Positions 16,788 to 26,130 are shown, counted from the first letter of the stretch. The stretch: 64,000 bases of DNA from Bacteroidota bacterium (GCA_023461035.1 JAEWOD010000027.1:118747-182746); one strand, 5' to 3'. The notes: generated by a model from the letters alone, not told the origin. Translations and numbers: made by a program.

Positions 16788-18257
16788 TCAAAGTTGGCTA
16801 AACCAATAGTAAATATCAATATTCTCTGGAATATTTAGCCTTTTTCGGATACGGTATTTTTTATTTTGCACGGTTTTAGGTTCTAAATTTTTAAATCGCG
16901 CAATGTCTTTTGTTGGTAAATTTAATTTGAGCAAGGCACAAAACTCTACCTCAGTTTGAACAATATTGGGATTAACGGCATGCAATTTTTCAAAGAAATC
17001 TGGAAATACTTTTAGGAATTCACCAAGAAAAGCGGAGTTGCTGTTTTTTACCATTTCGATCAAATCTTTATACGATTGTTCGCTAAATTCGGTTTGTTGT
17101 TGTAAATATTCATAGCTGACTTTTTCCTGCTGCTCCAAAGTTTTGGTTCTATGTCTGTAACGAATGGTTACAAAAAGCAACCCTATAATCACCAATAAAG
17201 AACCTGTAATCATCGCAATATAAACTCTGCTGTTGTTCTGTTTTTTTGTTTCATCTATGATTTTATGCAAAGATTCATTCTGACTTTCAGCAACCTTGAG
17301 GCTCACATCCTTCAGCTTGTATTCATACTCCTGTTTCAGGATATCGTTTCCCATACAATCATATGCATCAGCCATCTTACGATATAATCTGGCGACATTG
17401 AGATAATGCATCTGTTGTGAAAGTTGCTCTGCCTCTTTATAGTATTTGAGGGCTTCCGGAAAATCCTTTTCGGAAAAATAAAAAAAATCTCCGATTGCTG
17501 AATAGTTGATAAATTTAAGATTTTCATTTTTCTTCTTACTTTCCTTTATCAGTCGCATCGAAATCTCTGCAAATAATTTTGCGGAATCATATTTTTCCAT
17601 CCGGCTGTATGCATTTGCAAGATTGGCATAATCTCTAGTCTGGCTGTCTTTCAGATTTTTTTTATCCGAAATCTTATCCTGCTCTTTTACGGAGGACAAT
17701 AAACTTTCAATCTCTTTCTTCGTATTCCCTATGGTCGAATAGTAGTTAGCATAAGCTATATAAATTTTGGATTTTGATTGATGAAATTTGTCTGACTCAT
17801 TCCGAACCTTGGATAAGGTTTCTTGTGCTTCTTCCAATTCGGACAAAGCATCATCATACAAATTATTTAAACAGTATGCGTCAAATAAATAAAGGTTAGC
17901 CTGAGTTTGCAGATACGGACTGTTATAGGTTTGGGCTTTTTCTTTCAGTCCTCTGGCACTAGAAATCAGTTGGTCGAAACTAAGGTCATGATGATAATAA
18001 TATAATACCCGCTGGTTTAACAATTCCAATTCTTCATTAAATGCACCTAACTCTTTAGCTTCTTTGATAAGTTCTGCCGTAAACCGAAAGGCTTCTTTTG
18101 GGTTGTCTTTTAGCAGCTCATAATTTTTTTCTACTTTGTATTTCAGGTCAAACTGTCTCTGTTCGAAATTATTGGCAGTCCCATTTTGAGCTTTCAAGGA
18201 ACAATTAAAAAATAGTATCAAAAGCAATGTCCACTTCAAAACAAATTTCATCCTCAC
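16788..18257 (-). CDS. Membrane-tethered TPR protein with C-terminal LuxR-type HTH
   Basis: 489 residues: a signal peptide (1-23); a helical TPR-like sensor region in the periplasm (about 30-340); one transmembrane helix (VYIAMITGSLLVIIGLLFV, about 348-366); a short coiled coil; and a cytoplasmic winged or LuxR-like HTH at the end (TKDIARFKNLEPKTVQNKKY, then RIRKRLNIP). The layout is a one-component regulator that senses outside the inner membrane and binds DNA directly. It is abundant in Chryseobacterium-type genomes. It lies between T9SS cargo genes on the same strand, which may be its targets. Signal unknown. Confidence 0.8.
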   Translation of the reverse strand: MRMKFVLKWTLLLILFFNCSLKAQNGTANNFEQRQFDLKYKVEKNYELLKDNPKEAFRFTAELIKEAKELGAFNEELELLNQRVLYYYHHDLSFDQLISSARGLKEKAQTYNSPYLQTQANLYLFDAYCLNNLYDDALSELEEAQETLSKVRNESDKFHQSKSKIYIAYANYYSTIGNTKKEIESLLSSVKEQDKISDKKNLKDSQTRDYANLANAYSRMEKYDSAKLFAEISMRLIKESKKKNENLKFINYSAIGDFFYFSEKDFPEALKYYKEAEQLSQQMHYLNVARLYRKMADAYDCMGNDILKQEYEYKLKDVSLKVAESQNESLHKIIDETKKQNNSRVYIAMITGSLLVIIGLLFVTIRYRHRTKTLEQQEKVSYEYLQQQTEFSEQSYKDLIEMVKNSNSAFLGEFLKVFPDFFEKLHAVNPNIVQTEVEFCALLKLNLPTKDIARFKNLEPKTVQNKKYRIRKRLNIPENIDIYYWFSQL

Positions 18258-18387
18258 GCTATTAATTCTATCGAATAAAAATGATAAAAAGCAAATTTAA
18301 TTCTTTTAAAAAACAGGGCTATTTTATTTTATTAATCTTTCAATAATTAACACTTAATCTTTGCGCAAATCTCCTCTCTCAAATGTA

Positions 18388-20118
18388 TCAGTTTAATACC
18401 AACTTCCTCGTCACTTTCCCGAATTCCCCTTCAAAATTTACCAAATAAATTCCTTTCCAAGACTGATTCAGGTTCAACGTGATTTTTCCGTCGGCATTTT
18501 CGAGCGAATTCTGATACATTTTCTGTCCGGCCAGGGTATAAATAGAAATAGTCACCTTGCCCGGAATGTTCTTTAAGTCAAAATAAACTTTGTCTTTTGC
18601 AGGATTTGGGTATGGACCTTTGATGCTGTGAGTCGCCCATTCGTCAGTAGACATTTGTAAGACATTGAAAGTCCAGTATCCTTCCGGTGCCGGCATAGGA
18701 CGCGCAATGGATTTGCCGGAATTGGATTCTGCCCAGATATAATAATCAATTTCTTCCGCATCAGCAGGAACCGTCAGTTCTGCCAACCAATTATCATCCG
18801 AAACATTTGTCATGGACGCTTCGTGAAACGCAGTTTCATCTTCCTCTTTCCAGAAAACTTTGGCTGCTGCAACACCCGAAATATGTTTGATCTGTGCTTC
18901 CACGGGAATACCGGAAGTAGTGGAAACTTCCCTGATTTTTTCATGGACAATCCAAAGCGGATCTGCCACACCAATCGTATGCGTGATGCAGTGGATCGCA
19001 CCACTCATTGAAATCAGGTTTTCATTAGCATTGTCCACATCTATTCCTACAATACGGTAGCCGGGCATCGCTTCCTCCCAAATTTGAAGCGCTTCCACAT
19101 CAACTTCCGGCCGATAAGTCGGCACTAAAACCGTTTTGTTCAAAATGATGGCATTGGTATATGTTCTATAAGCACCGCCGGAATCTGGATATTGTCCGCC
19201 GGAGCTTGGCGGAGCCGGAATCCATTTGATTTCATAATCATTCCCAAACGGTGTTTGAAATGTACTGGTGATATAATTGATATTTTCCGCAATCTGTGGC
19301 CCATCTGCCACTCCATCGGGATATTGGCTTACCAAAATCGTTTCTTCATCAAGCAGTTTCATGTGCATATCGATATGGTGAATCCCGTCATAGGGCAAAG
19401 TTTCCATCTTCCGATAAGAATTAATTCCCATGTAATCTTGGACAATCTGATCAATTTCAGCTTCTGTTTTGGGTGATACGCCATAAGGATTTCCGGCATC
19501 GTTCTCATCCAAAACTAATTCCGATGCAAAGGCGTTGCCCAATCCATCTGACATGAAATTCCCTCCCGTATTGACCAAATCTGCCGGAGCCGTGTCCGTA
19601 ACATAAAGCGGCAAACTCAGATAATCAGCCACAGCCGTAGGCATCACGTTGTCCAAAGGTCGCGGACGATTGTAAATCCAATCTATGTATGCCAACTCTC
19701 CGACATCGTTTGTATAAACCGTATTGGCCGAATAATCTCTGATCCAAATACTGTTTGAACCCGTATTTAAAAATTCAACATTTGTCAGATCTATGCCGTT
19801 ATTTGTTAAATAATTTGCAACGGAAGACTGATTTTGGGTTACGATTATTACTTTACATTCGTCAACAGCCGCTTCCACTATCTGGCGTTGAATATTTTGA
19901 AATTCAGGAGTCCAGCGAACCAGTAAATATTCCACTTCCTCCCATTGAGCAGCCGTCCGGACAGGCAACGAAGGTGGAGGCGTAAAATGGGTGCCTGTAA
20001 ACTGATAACTTGAAATCAGGTTTTGTTCTTCCGATGACAATCCTTTTGGGAGAACCTGCTGAGAATATGCATTGACAAAAAACAAAGAAAGAAGAATTCC
20101 TAAATAAAATTTTCTCAT
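18388..20118 (-). CDS. T9SS-exported peptidylarginine deiminase-like enzyme (agmatine deiminase superfamily)
   Basis: 576 residues. A signal peptide (1-20, ending AYSQ) is followed by a pentein-fold amidinotransferase domain (about 55-400). Candidate catalytic residues are D128 (IWIRDYS), H248 and D250 (GIHHIDMHMK), N322 (YRTYTNAI) and C377 (GAIHCITHTIG). Two arginines, R151 and R153 (YNRPRP), lie where Porphyromonas PPAD has the pair that recognises a peptide C-terminus. Residues about 400-490 form an Ig-like module, and about 495-576 a type A T9SS tail (YPNPAKDKVYFDL; GKVTRKLVLN). Expected reaction: arginine side chain to citrulline plus ammonia. Agmatine itself is the alternative substrate. 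Confidence 0.8.
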   Translation of the reverse strand: MRKFYLGILLSLFFVNAYSQQVLPKGLSSEEQNLISSYQFTGTHFTPPPSLPVRTAAQWEEVEYLLVRWTPEFQNIQRQIVEAAVDECKVIIVTQNQSSVANYLTNNGIDLTNVEFLNTGSNSIWIRDYSANTVYTNDVGELAYIDWIYNRPRPLDNVMPTAVADYLSLPLYVTDTAPADLVNTGGNFMSDGLGNAFASELVLDENDAGNPYGVSPKTEAEIDQIVQDYMGINSYRKMETLPYDGIHHIDMHMKLLDEETILVSQYPDGVADGPQIAENINYITSTFQTPFGNDYEIKWIPAPPSSGGQYPDSGGAYRTYTNAIILNKTVLVPTYRPEVDVEALQIWEEAMPGYRIVGIDVDNANENLISMSGAIHCITHTIGVADPLWIVHEKIREVSTTSGIPVEAQIKHISGVAAAKVFWKEEDETAFHEASMTNVSDDNWLAELTVPADAEEIDYYIWAESNSGKSIARPMPAPEGYWTFNVLQMSTDEWATHSIKGPYPNPAKDKVYFDLKNIPGKVTISIYTLAGQKMYQNSLENADGKITLNLNQSWKGIYLVNFEGEFGKVTRKLVLN

Positions 20119-20220
20119 GTGTGTTGTATTTAAGTAGCTAATGTAGAAAATATTATGATTAAAATTATGAATGTAAATCCCTAATTTATAAAATGTGGAA
20201 GGTGTGAAATTTATTATTTA

Positions 20221-20228
20221 TAATTTTG
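20221..20228 (+). promoter_or_regulatory. -7 box of rsmI
   Basis: TAATTTTG matches TAnnTTTG exactly and ends 4 nt before the rsmI ATG, so transcription from it would start at or inside the start codon and give a leaderless mRNA. No -33 TTG is evident. Confidence 0.45.
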
Positions 20229-20232
20229 TGGA

Positions 20233-20904
20233 ATGCCCGGAAAACTTTATTTAGTTCCAACACCCATCGGAAATTTAAAAGATATGACGTTCAGAGCGAT
20301 TGACACACTGAACGAATCAGATTTGATTTTGGCGGAAGACACGCGTAACAGCGGAATTCTTCTGAAACACTACGAAATTTCTACGCCCATGCGCAGTTAT
20401 CATGCGCACAACGAGCACAAAGTAACAGAGGAAATCATCCAACAACTTAAAGACGGAAAAACCTATTCATTGATCACCGATGCCGGTTCACCCGGCATTT
20501 CAGACCCCGGCTATTTGCTTGCCAAAGCTTGCGTAGAAAATGATATAGAAGTGATGGCGCTTCCCGGCGCAACGGCATTTGTTCCTGCTTTGACGGTTTC
20601 GGGATTGATTTCAAATGAATTTGTTTTTGTGGGATTTCTTCCGGTAAAAAAGGGCCGCCAAACCAAACTCAACGAACTGAAAGAAGAAAAAAGAACTTTG
20701 ATTTTCTACGAATCTCCACATAAAATCACCAAAACTTTAAAAGATTTGGCAGAATCGTTTGGGGCAGAAAGAAAAGCGAGTTTATCAAGAGAAATCACCA
20801 AAAAGTTCGAAGAAACCCTTCGCGGAACGCTGGAAGAATTATATAAAATTTCGGAATCCAGAAATCTAAAAGGTGAAATGGTGCTGGTGGTGGAGGGATT
20901 TTAG
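20233..20904 (+). CDS. rsmI: 16S rRNA (cytidine1402-2'-O)-methyltransferase
   Basis: Adds the 2'-O-methyl group to C1402 in the ribosomal P site, using SAM. The 223 residues are shorter than in E. coli RsmI because the C-terminal extension is missing, as is usual in Bacteroidota. Motifs seen: PTPIGNLKDMT (8-18), AEDTRNSG (35-42), DAGSPGISDPG (78-88), ALPGATAFVPAL and the SPHK segment (about 160). The family belongs to the tetrapyrrole-methylase fold. Single gene, divergent from the deiminase gene. Confidence 0.95.
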   Translation: MPGKLYLVPTPIGNLKDMTFRAIDTLNESDLILAEDTRNSGILLKHYEISTPMRSYHAHNEHKVTEEIIQQLKDGKTYSLITDAGSPGISDPGYLLAKACVENDIEVMALPGATAFVPALTVSGLISNEFVFVGFLPVKKGRQTKLNELKEEKRTLIFYESPHKITKTLKDLAESFGAERKASLSREITKKFEETLRGTLEELYKISESRNLKGEMVLVVEGF

Positions 20905-21053
20905 ATTTTCTTTCATTTTTCCGGGTTCTGACAAGCTTCAAAAACTTTAGGAATCTATATTTTAAATTCTTTGAATGAATATAATATTTTGAAATGACGA
21001 CCTCTCTTTTCCCGGTATCTTTCGTCCATTTCGTCTGCTTGAAATTGTAAACA

Positions 21054-21088
21054 GAAAAAAATACGACCTGATTTCTCAAGCCGTATTT
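21054..21088 (-). terminator. Terminator of the M16 peptidase operon
   Basis: On the minus strand AAATACG pairs with CGTATTT around a partly self-complementary loop (TTGA..ATCA) and is followed by a run of T. It is 22 nt beyond the stop of the 680-residue M16 gene. Confidence 0.8.
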
Positions 21089-21109
21089 AAGTTAAATTAA
21101 GTATGAATA

Positions 21110-23152
21110 TTATTTAAAATCCGCATCAGAAACACCTTCATTTAATTTGATGTCCAACACCTTGAAAACCATATCCATTCCTACATTCATAGTGAATTCC
21201 GCAGGGAATTTAATTCCTCCGAAATCTTTGTATTCGCCATAGGATACGGTCTGAATCATTTTCTGGTCTTGGGCCTCGATTTCAGTTGCAGTACCCAACA
21301 TCAATCCTGACTTCACATCAAAAAAAGATTTTTTCTTTCCGTCAATCACCACATAGGCATCTTTTCCGTTAAAGTTTTCAATTCCTCCCAATTTGATTCC
21401 TGCTTTGTCTACCAACGTCAATTCCGGAAAAGGAAGCGCATCATATTTGTAAGCTGCGATTTCTTCCGCATCCATTTCTTTGCGTTGCCCTTGTTGTGCA
21501 TGGTATCCGGTTTTTCCGTCAAAAACAGTTTTGGAAAGTTCCATTCCCATTCCGGTTACGAGGTTCATCGTTTTTCCTTCTGTTGTAGAAGCGGTTTTCA
21601 GGTTTAACTTCATTCCCTGAACTTCTGCTTCATAATTAGCCAAAAATGATTTCACAGATTTTGCTTTTTCTGCACCGCCGATTGCTGTGATATAATTATC
21701 CAAAACCGATTTTACCGTAACATTTGCATCGACTTGTTTTTGTTCCGGTTTGGTTGTTGAATTTCCAAATCGGTCAAAATAATTGATTTTATAAGGCAGT
21801 TTTTCCAAAGCCGGAAGAACTTCAGAAGCTTTTCCTACCACCAAAATGCGGGCATTGTCTTTTGAAAAATATTTTTGAGCCGCTTTTTGTACATCATCTA
21901 CCGTTACTGCATTGATGCTTTGGATATAATTTTGGTAAAAATCGGCCGGTAAGCCCTGGGTTTGGGTAAGCAAAGCTTGTCGGGCAATTACTTCCGGCTT
22001 CTCTGCGTCCATTACAAAGTTTCCTAAAAAGGTGGCTTTTACGGTTTCCAATGCTTGTGAGGTCACTTTTTCGGTTCGGATACGGTTCAATTCTTTCATG
22101 GTTTCCACCACTGCGCTATCCGTAACTTCATTTCTTACTTGAGCACCGGCCTTAAATTTGCCCACAAATTTATTCCCTCTGATACTGGAACGGGCACCAT
22201 AAGTCCAACCGTGTGCTTCGCGAAGATTCATGTTCAGATAACTGTTAAAGTCGCCTCCGTAAATTTGGTTGGCCAGTAATGCTGCAAAATAGTCCTTATC
22301 CGTCATTTTTAAATTCACCGAACTTAAAACGGCTACTTCAGACTGAACCGCATTGGGCATATCCACGAAATCAATTTCGGTTTTGGATACATTTTTTGGG
22401 TCAGGATATTGAGAAGTAGGGATTTTACCTGTTTTCCAACCTGAAAAGTTATTTTCCACCAATTTTTTTACATCCTTGAATTTCACATCACCCATCACGA
22501 TGAGGTAAGCATTGTTGGGTGCAAAATAATTTTTATAATGTGATTTTACTTCTTCCAACGTTAAACCTTTCAGTTTTTCTTCTGTTGTAAATTCACCTGC
22601 CGGATGATTGACACCATAAACCAATACATTTTCCACCCGTGCAGCGTTGGAAGCCACACTTTTCTCTTCAGTCTTTAGACCGTCGATGAATCGGGCTACT
22701 TCCTTGTCAAAATCATCTTGTGTAAATTTTGGGTCGATAGCACCTTGTGCCATCAATTCCAGAACTCTTGGGAAATATCGGGAAAGTGTATTGGCACTTG
22801 CTCCTGAAGAATGAAAACTCAATCTCGCTCCCATGAAATCAATTTCTTCCTGAAATGCGTCTTTTCCTATTTTGCTGGTTCCGTTTCCGATTAGGGCGCC
22901 GGTTAAATCATCAATTCCTTTTTTATTTCCTTCTGTAAAAGGAGGATTGTCGATGCTCAATGTCATAGTAACGCGCGGAAGTTTATGGTTTTCCACCACC
23001 ATCACTTTCAGTCCGTTTTTTAATTCGAAAGTTTGCGGACTGCCTACGTTTACTTTTGGTGCCGGCCCCGGTTTGGGCTGTGATCTGTCCACTTGGCCTT
23101 GTGCGCCGGCTGCTAAAATTACCATAAAGAATATGTATACTAAATTTTTCAT
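21110..23152 (-). CDS. M16-family peptidase homologue lacking the zinc motif, with extra C-terminal domain
   Basis: 680 residues. Signal peptide 1-19. Residues about 35-450 form two M16 half-barrels, but the place where HxxEH should be reads DDLTGALIGNGTSK, so this is the non-catalytic partner of the usual M16B pair. The second half carries the R/Y-type substrate contact region (TYGARSSIRG). After about 490 comes a further domain of about 180 residues (DNYITAIGGAEKAKSVKS..) like the lipoprotein-type sorting or LolA-like domain found on Bacteroidota M16 proteins. The gene starts 24 bp after the catalytic partner and ends at a terminator. Confidence 0.85.
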   Translation of the reverse strand: MKNLVYIFFMVILAAGAQGQVDRSQPKPGPAPKVNVGSPQTFELKNGLKVMVVENHKLPRVTMTLSIDNPPFTEGNKKGIDDLTGALIGNGTSKIGKDAFQEEIDFMGARLSFHSSGASANTLSRYFPRVLELMAQGAIDPKFTQDDFDKEVARFIDGLKTEEKSVASNAARVENVLVYGVNHPAGEFTTEEKLKGLTLEEVKSHYKNYFAPNNAYLIVMGDVKFKDVKKLVENNFSGWKTGKIPTSQYPDPKNVSKTEIDFVDMPNAVQSEVAVLSSVNLKMTDKDYFAALLANQIYGGDFNSYLNMNLREAHGWTYGARSSIRGNKFVGKFKAGAQVRNEVTDSAVVETMKELNRIRTEKVTSQALETVKATFLGNFVMDAEKPEVIARQALLTQTQGLPADFYQNYIQSINAVTVDDVQKAAQKYFSKDNARILVVGKASEVLPALEKLPYKINYFDRFGNSTTKPEQKQVDANVTVKSVLDNYITAIGGAEKAKSVKSFLANYEAEVQGMKLNLKTASTTEGKTMNLVTGMGMELSKTVFDGKTGYHAQQGQRKEMDAEEIAAYKYDALPFPELTLVDKAGIKLGGIENFNGKDAYVVIDGKKKSFFDVKSGLMLGTATEIEAQDQKMIQTVSYGEYKDFGGIKFPAEFTMNVGMDMVFKVLDIKLNEGVSDADFK

Positions 23153-23176
23153 TTTTCTAATGCTTGATTTTGCCGA

Positions 23177-24490
23177 TTATTTTTTTTCTGGACCGTATTC
23201 CATCACCAACCTCTGGTTGTCATTTAAATACTTTTTAGCCACATCTCTGATATCTTCACGCGTGATGGAACGGTAAAGATCCAATTCATTATTGATCAGA
23301 TTTACATCTTTGTATAACAAATAATAACTTGCCAAACTATGTGCAACGCCCTCTACATTTGAATTGGAATTAACAAATTGATTTTCAAATTTGTTCAATA
23401 ACTTTTCGTACTCACGTTCTGAAATCAAATCGGTCTGTAATTTTTTAATTTCATCTGAAAATCCATTTGACAAATCACTCAAAGGCGTTTCTCCAAGCGG
23501 TAAGGCATAGATGAAATAGATTCCGTAGTCTTCTTGACTGTAGTTAAATGCGCCTACATCCATCGCTTTTTTTTCTGTATCGACCAATCGTTTGTATAAT
23601 CTGGAACTTTTCCCGTCACTGAGTAAGGTAGAAATCATATCCAGTACCCGCGCATCTTTGGTTTTCATGGAAGGAGTTCTGTATGCCGTTACCAACATAG
23701 GAATCTGAACGTTTGGATCTTCCCAATTGGCTTTGATCTCTTGGGTGATAGGCGCTTCTTCATATTGCTTTTTAACCGGCGCCTCTTTTTTGGGAATGGC
23801 ACCAAAGTAATCGGCAATCCATTTTTTCGCCTGTTCGGTCTGGAAATCTCCGGCAACCACCAAAACTGCATTGGTTGTTACATAGAATTTTTTAAAGAAA
23901 GTCTGGAATTCTTCCAATTTCGCAGCATCTAAATGTTCCATTTCTCCGATGGTTGTCCAACGGTAAGGGTGGTTTTTAAACATATGAGTCTTTACGGCTT
24001 TTACCAAATTACCATAAGGCTGGTTGTCCACACGTAAACGTTTCTCTTCTTTTACCACTTCGTTTTGAGTATCAACTCCGATTTGATTGATCACCGGATG
24101 CATCAGTCGCTCTGACTCCATCCAAAGTCCTAATTGCAAATTATTGGAAGGAAATACTTCATAGTAATAAGTACGGTCATCGGTGGTGTTGGCATTGTTT
24201 TTCCCACCATTGGAAGAAACGATTTTAAACCATTCTCCTCTTTCGATGTTTTCAGTTCCTTCAAATAAAAGATGCTCAAAAAAGTGGGCAAATCCGGTTC
24301 TGTCCGGTTGTTCATCTTTTGCTCCTACATGATACATAACTGAAGTTACGATTACAGGCGCCGAATGATCCTGGTGCAATATCACATGCAAACCATTGGG
24401 AAGATCATATTCTTCAAATTCGATTTTTTGTGCCATAGCTGAATTTCCTAATATACCCAAAAAAGCGAACGCAAGTCCAATTTTTTTCAT
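23177..24490 (-). CDS. M16-family zinc peptidase, catalytic subunit
   Basis: 437 residues with a signal peptide (1-20, ending AMAQ). The inverted zinc motif HFFEH is at 69-73, and the downstream glutamate ligand lies in the NEVVKEEKR segment (about 147-155), so this chain is the active one. The length fits a two-domain M16B subunit that pairs with the inactive subunit encoded next. It probably works in the periplasm on short peptides. First gene of the two-gene operon. Confidence 0.9.
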   Translation of the reverse strand: MKKIGLAFAFLGILGNSAMAQKIEFEEYDLPNGLHVILHQDHSAPVIVTSVMYHVGAKDEQPDRTGFAHFFEHLLFEGTENIERGEWFKIVSSNGGKNNANTTDDRTYYYEVFPSNNLQLGLWMESERLMHPVINQIGVDTQNEVVKEEKRLRVDNQPYGNLVKAVKTHMFKNHPYRWTTIGEMEHLDAAKLEEFQTFFKKFYVTTNAVLVVAGDFQTEQAKKWIADYFGAIPKKEAPVKKQYEEAPITQEIKANWEDPNVQIPMLVTAYRTPSMKTKDARVLDMISTLLSDGKSSRLYKRLVDTEKKAMDVGAFNYSQEDYGIYFIYALPLGETPLSDLSNGFSDEIKKLQTDLISEREYEKLLNKFENQFVNSNSNVEGVAHSLASYYLLYKDVNLINNELDLYRSITREDIRDVAKKYLNDNQRLVMEYGPEKK

Positions 24491-24602
24491 AGAAATTATT
24501 TTTGTGTATTATTTGTGGAACAATTTATCAAATCGTTACGAAATTTCACTTAAATAATTCATGAAATTGAAAAAAATCAGACATTTAAAAGGATTTTTGC
24601 TG

Positions 24603-25163
24603 TCACCAACCCAATTGGGCTTCAAATATAAACCGTCCACCCCAAGGTTCGCCCTGCATTTGATTTTCTGATATGATGATTTGGTGCTTGCCTTTTTGGA
24701 CAATGGGAAATTCAACTTCTCTCCCAAACGGGCCGTCCGAGACTCCCTTTGAGTCAATGATTTGGGTGATCCTCAAATTGGCAGTGCTATCCTGAGCACT
24801 GATTTTTAATTTGATTTTTTTGGCCGTATCGGTATCCAATACAAAAACCATTTTTTGACGGGGAAGTTTTACTGTATCCAATTTGGCTTTTCCATAAATG
24901 ATTTTTACCTGAACCGTATCGGTTTTTTCCGAAAAGGTCAGTTTTTGAGGTTCGGTTTTGGTGATTGAATCGGGAGAGGAAGTCTTTATGGACGTTTGTT
25001 TTTTTGGAGAAATTGTTTCCAAACTGTCCCTTTGCTTTTTCAAATTTTCCGCATAGGCCTTTTGGTCAAATTCTGTTGGCTTGACCAAAGGAGTATTGGA
25101 TTCTAATTTTTTACAAGAAATAAAAAGAAGAAATAAAACCAACAAACCGACACACATGCGCAT
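24603..25163 (-). CDS. Lipoprotein of unknown function
   Basis: About 186 residues with a strong lipobox (LLFISC) after a hydrophobic stretch. The start is set at ATG 25163; a TTG two codons upstream and a second ATG at 25157 are alternatives. The linker (about 45-85) is rich in Ser, Thr, Lys and Pro. The C-terminal 100 residues look like a single beta-sandwich (VQVKIIYGKAKLDTVKLPR.., ending PWGGRFIFEAQLGW), possibly a pre-peptidase or Ig-like module. Divergent from the hydrolase gene, with the MITE-like element between them. Confidence 0.65.
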   Translation of the reverse strand: MRMCVGLLVLFLLFISCKKLESNTPLVKPTEFDQKAYAENLKKQRDSLETISPKKQTSIKTSSPDSITKTEPQKLTFSEKTDTVQVKIIYGKAKLDTVKLPRQKMVFVLDTDTAKKIKLKISAQDSTANLRITQIIDSKGVSDGPFGREVEFPIVQKGKHQIIISENQMQGEPWGGRFIFEAQLGW

Positions 25164-25200
25164 ACCCAAAACTTTGTGTAAATTTACAAGGATTCTCTTA

Positions 25201-25362
25201 GAGACTGTTTAAATTTTATTGATATAATTTCTTATAGCGATATTTTTGAGAGGAAATGATGCGAATTTTGCAGAAATAGTAGGTCGCTATGGCAAAAAAT
25301 TCAAAGAAATTTTATCCAAAAAGAACCATAAGAAAAATATTGAATGAATTTTAAACAGTCTC
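25201..25362. mobile_element. MITE-like insertion element (162 bp)
   Basis: The ends GAGACTGTTTAAA and its complement are perfect inverted repeats, and similarity continues inward for about 40 nt on each side. The flanks are TTA and CTA, compatible with a TNA/TA target. Inside on the plus strand is a 21-codon frame from 25290 (MAKNSKKFYPKRTIRKILNE..) whose stop TAA lies in the right repeat, as in the 3' end of many IS transposase genes. It is therefore probably a deletion derivative of an IS element; the family is not certain. Confidence 0.7.
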
Positions 25363-25376
25363 CTAATTTGAAAGAA

Positions 25377-26129
25377 ATGTTACACTATGAAATAATAGGA
25401 AAGGGAACTCCGGTTGTTTTGCTTCACGGTTATTTGGAAAATATGAAAATGTGGGCTCAAATAAAGGACGAGCTTTCAAAAACCCACCAAATCACTTTAT
25501 TGGATTTGCCGGGACATGGAAAATCAAAAAATCTGGCGGAAGTGCATACGATGGAATTAATGGCAGAGGCCGTCCATCAAACTTTAATGGAATTGGGAAT
25601 TGAAAATCCTGTTTTTGTGGGTCATTCCATGGGCGGATATGTCACATTGGCTTATGCCGAATTGTTTCCCGACCAAATTCAATCTTTTATTTTGCTGAAT
25701 TCCTCGACTCTTCCCGATTCGCCTGAAAAAAAAGAGCAACGTTTAAAAGCGGTAGAAACGGCTGAAAAAAATCTGGATACTTTGATAAAGATGAGCATTC
25801 CTACACTTTTTTCCGAAAAGAATTTGGAGAATTTAAAACCGGAAATCGAATTCACAAAAGAATTGGCGAGAGAAACTTCTTTACAAGGTGTGACGGCGGC
25901 TTTAAAAGGAATGCGATTGCGTCCCGACCGCAGCTCACTGTTGGAAGAATTCAAAGAGCCAATCGGAATTTTAATGGGAAAATATGACAAGGCCGTCAAT
26001 CCGGATGAGCTGAAGAAAAGAATTCCACAAAAAGAAAATATTTCGGTGTTGGAACTGGAAACCGGCCACATGGCACATTTAGAAGCCCCTGATGAAACGC
26101 TTCGATTTATCCAAAGCCTCTTAGATTAA
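25377..26129 (+). CDS. Alpha/beta fold hydrolase
   Basis: 250 residues from the ATG at 25377. A longer frame starts at 25344 inside the repeat of the insertion element and is rejected because its extra 11 residues are repeat sequence. Motifs: oxyanion HGYLEN (17-22), nucleophile elbow GHSMGGY with S84, acid in GKYDKAVNP, and the histidine in TGHMAHLEAP. The fold and size match MhpC/BioH-like carboxylic ester hydrolases. Cytoplasmic. The substrate cannot be told from sequence. Its promoter must lie inside or very near the insertion element. Confidence 0.85.
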   Translation: MLHYEIIGKGTPVVLLHGYLENMKMWAQIKDELSKTHQITLLDLPGHGKSKNLAEVHTMELMAEAVHQTLMELGIENPVFVGHSMGGYVTLAYAELFPDQIQSFILLNSSTLPDSPEKKEQRLKAVETAEKNLDTLIKMSIPTLFSEKNLENLKPEIEFTKELARETSLQGVTAALKGMRLRPDRSSLLEEFKEPIGILMGKYDKAVNPDELKKRIPQKENISVLELETGHMAHLEAPDETLRFIQSLLD

Positions 26130-26130
26130 G

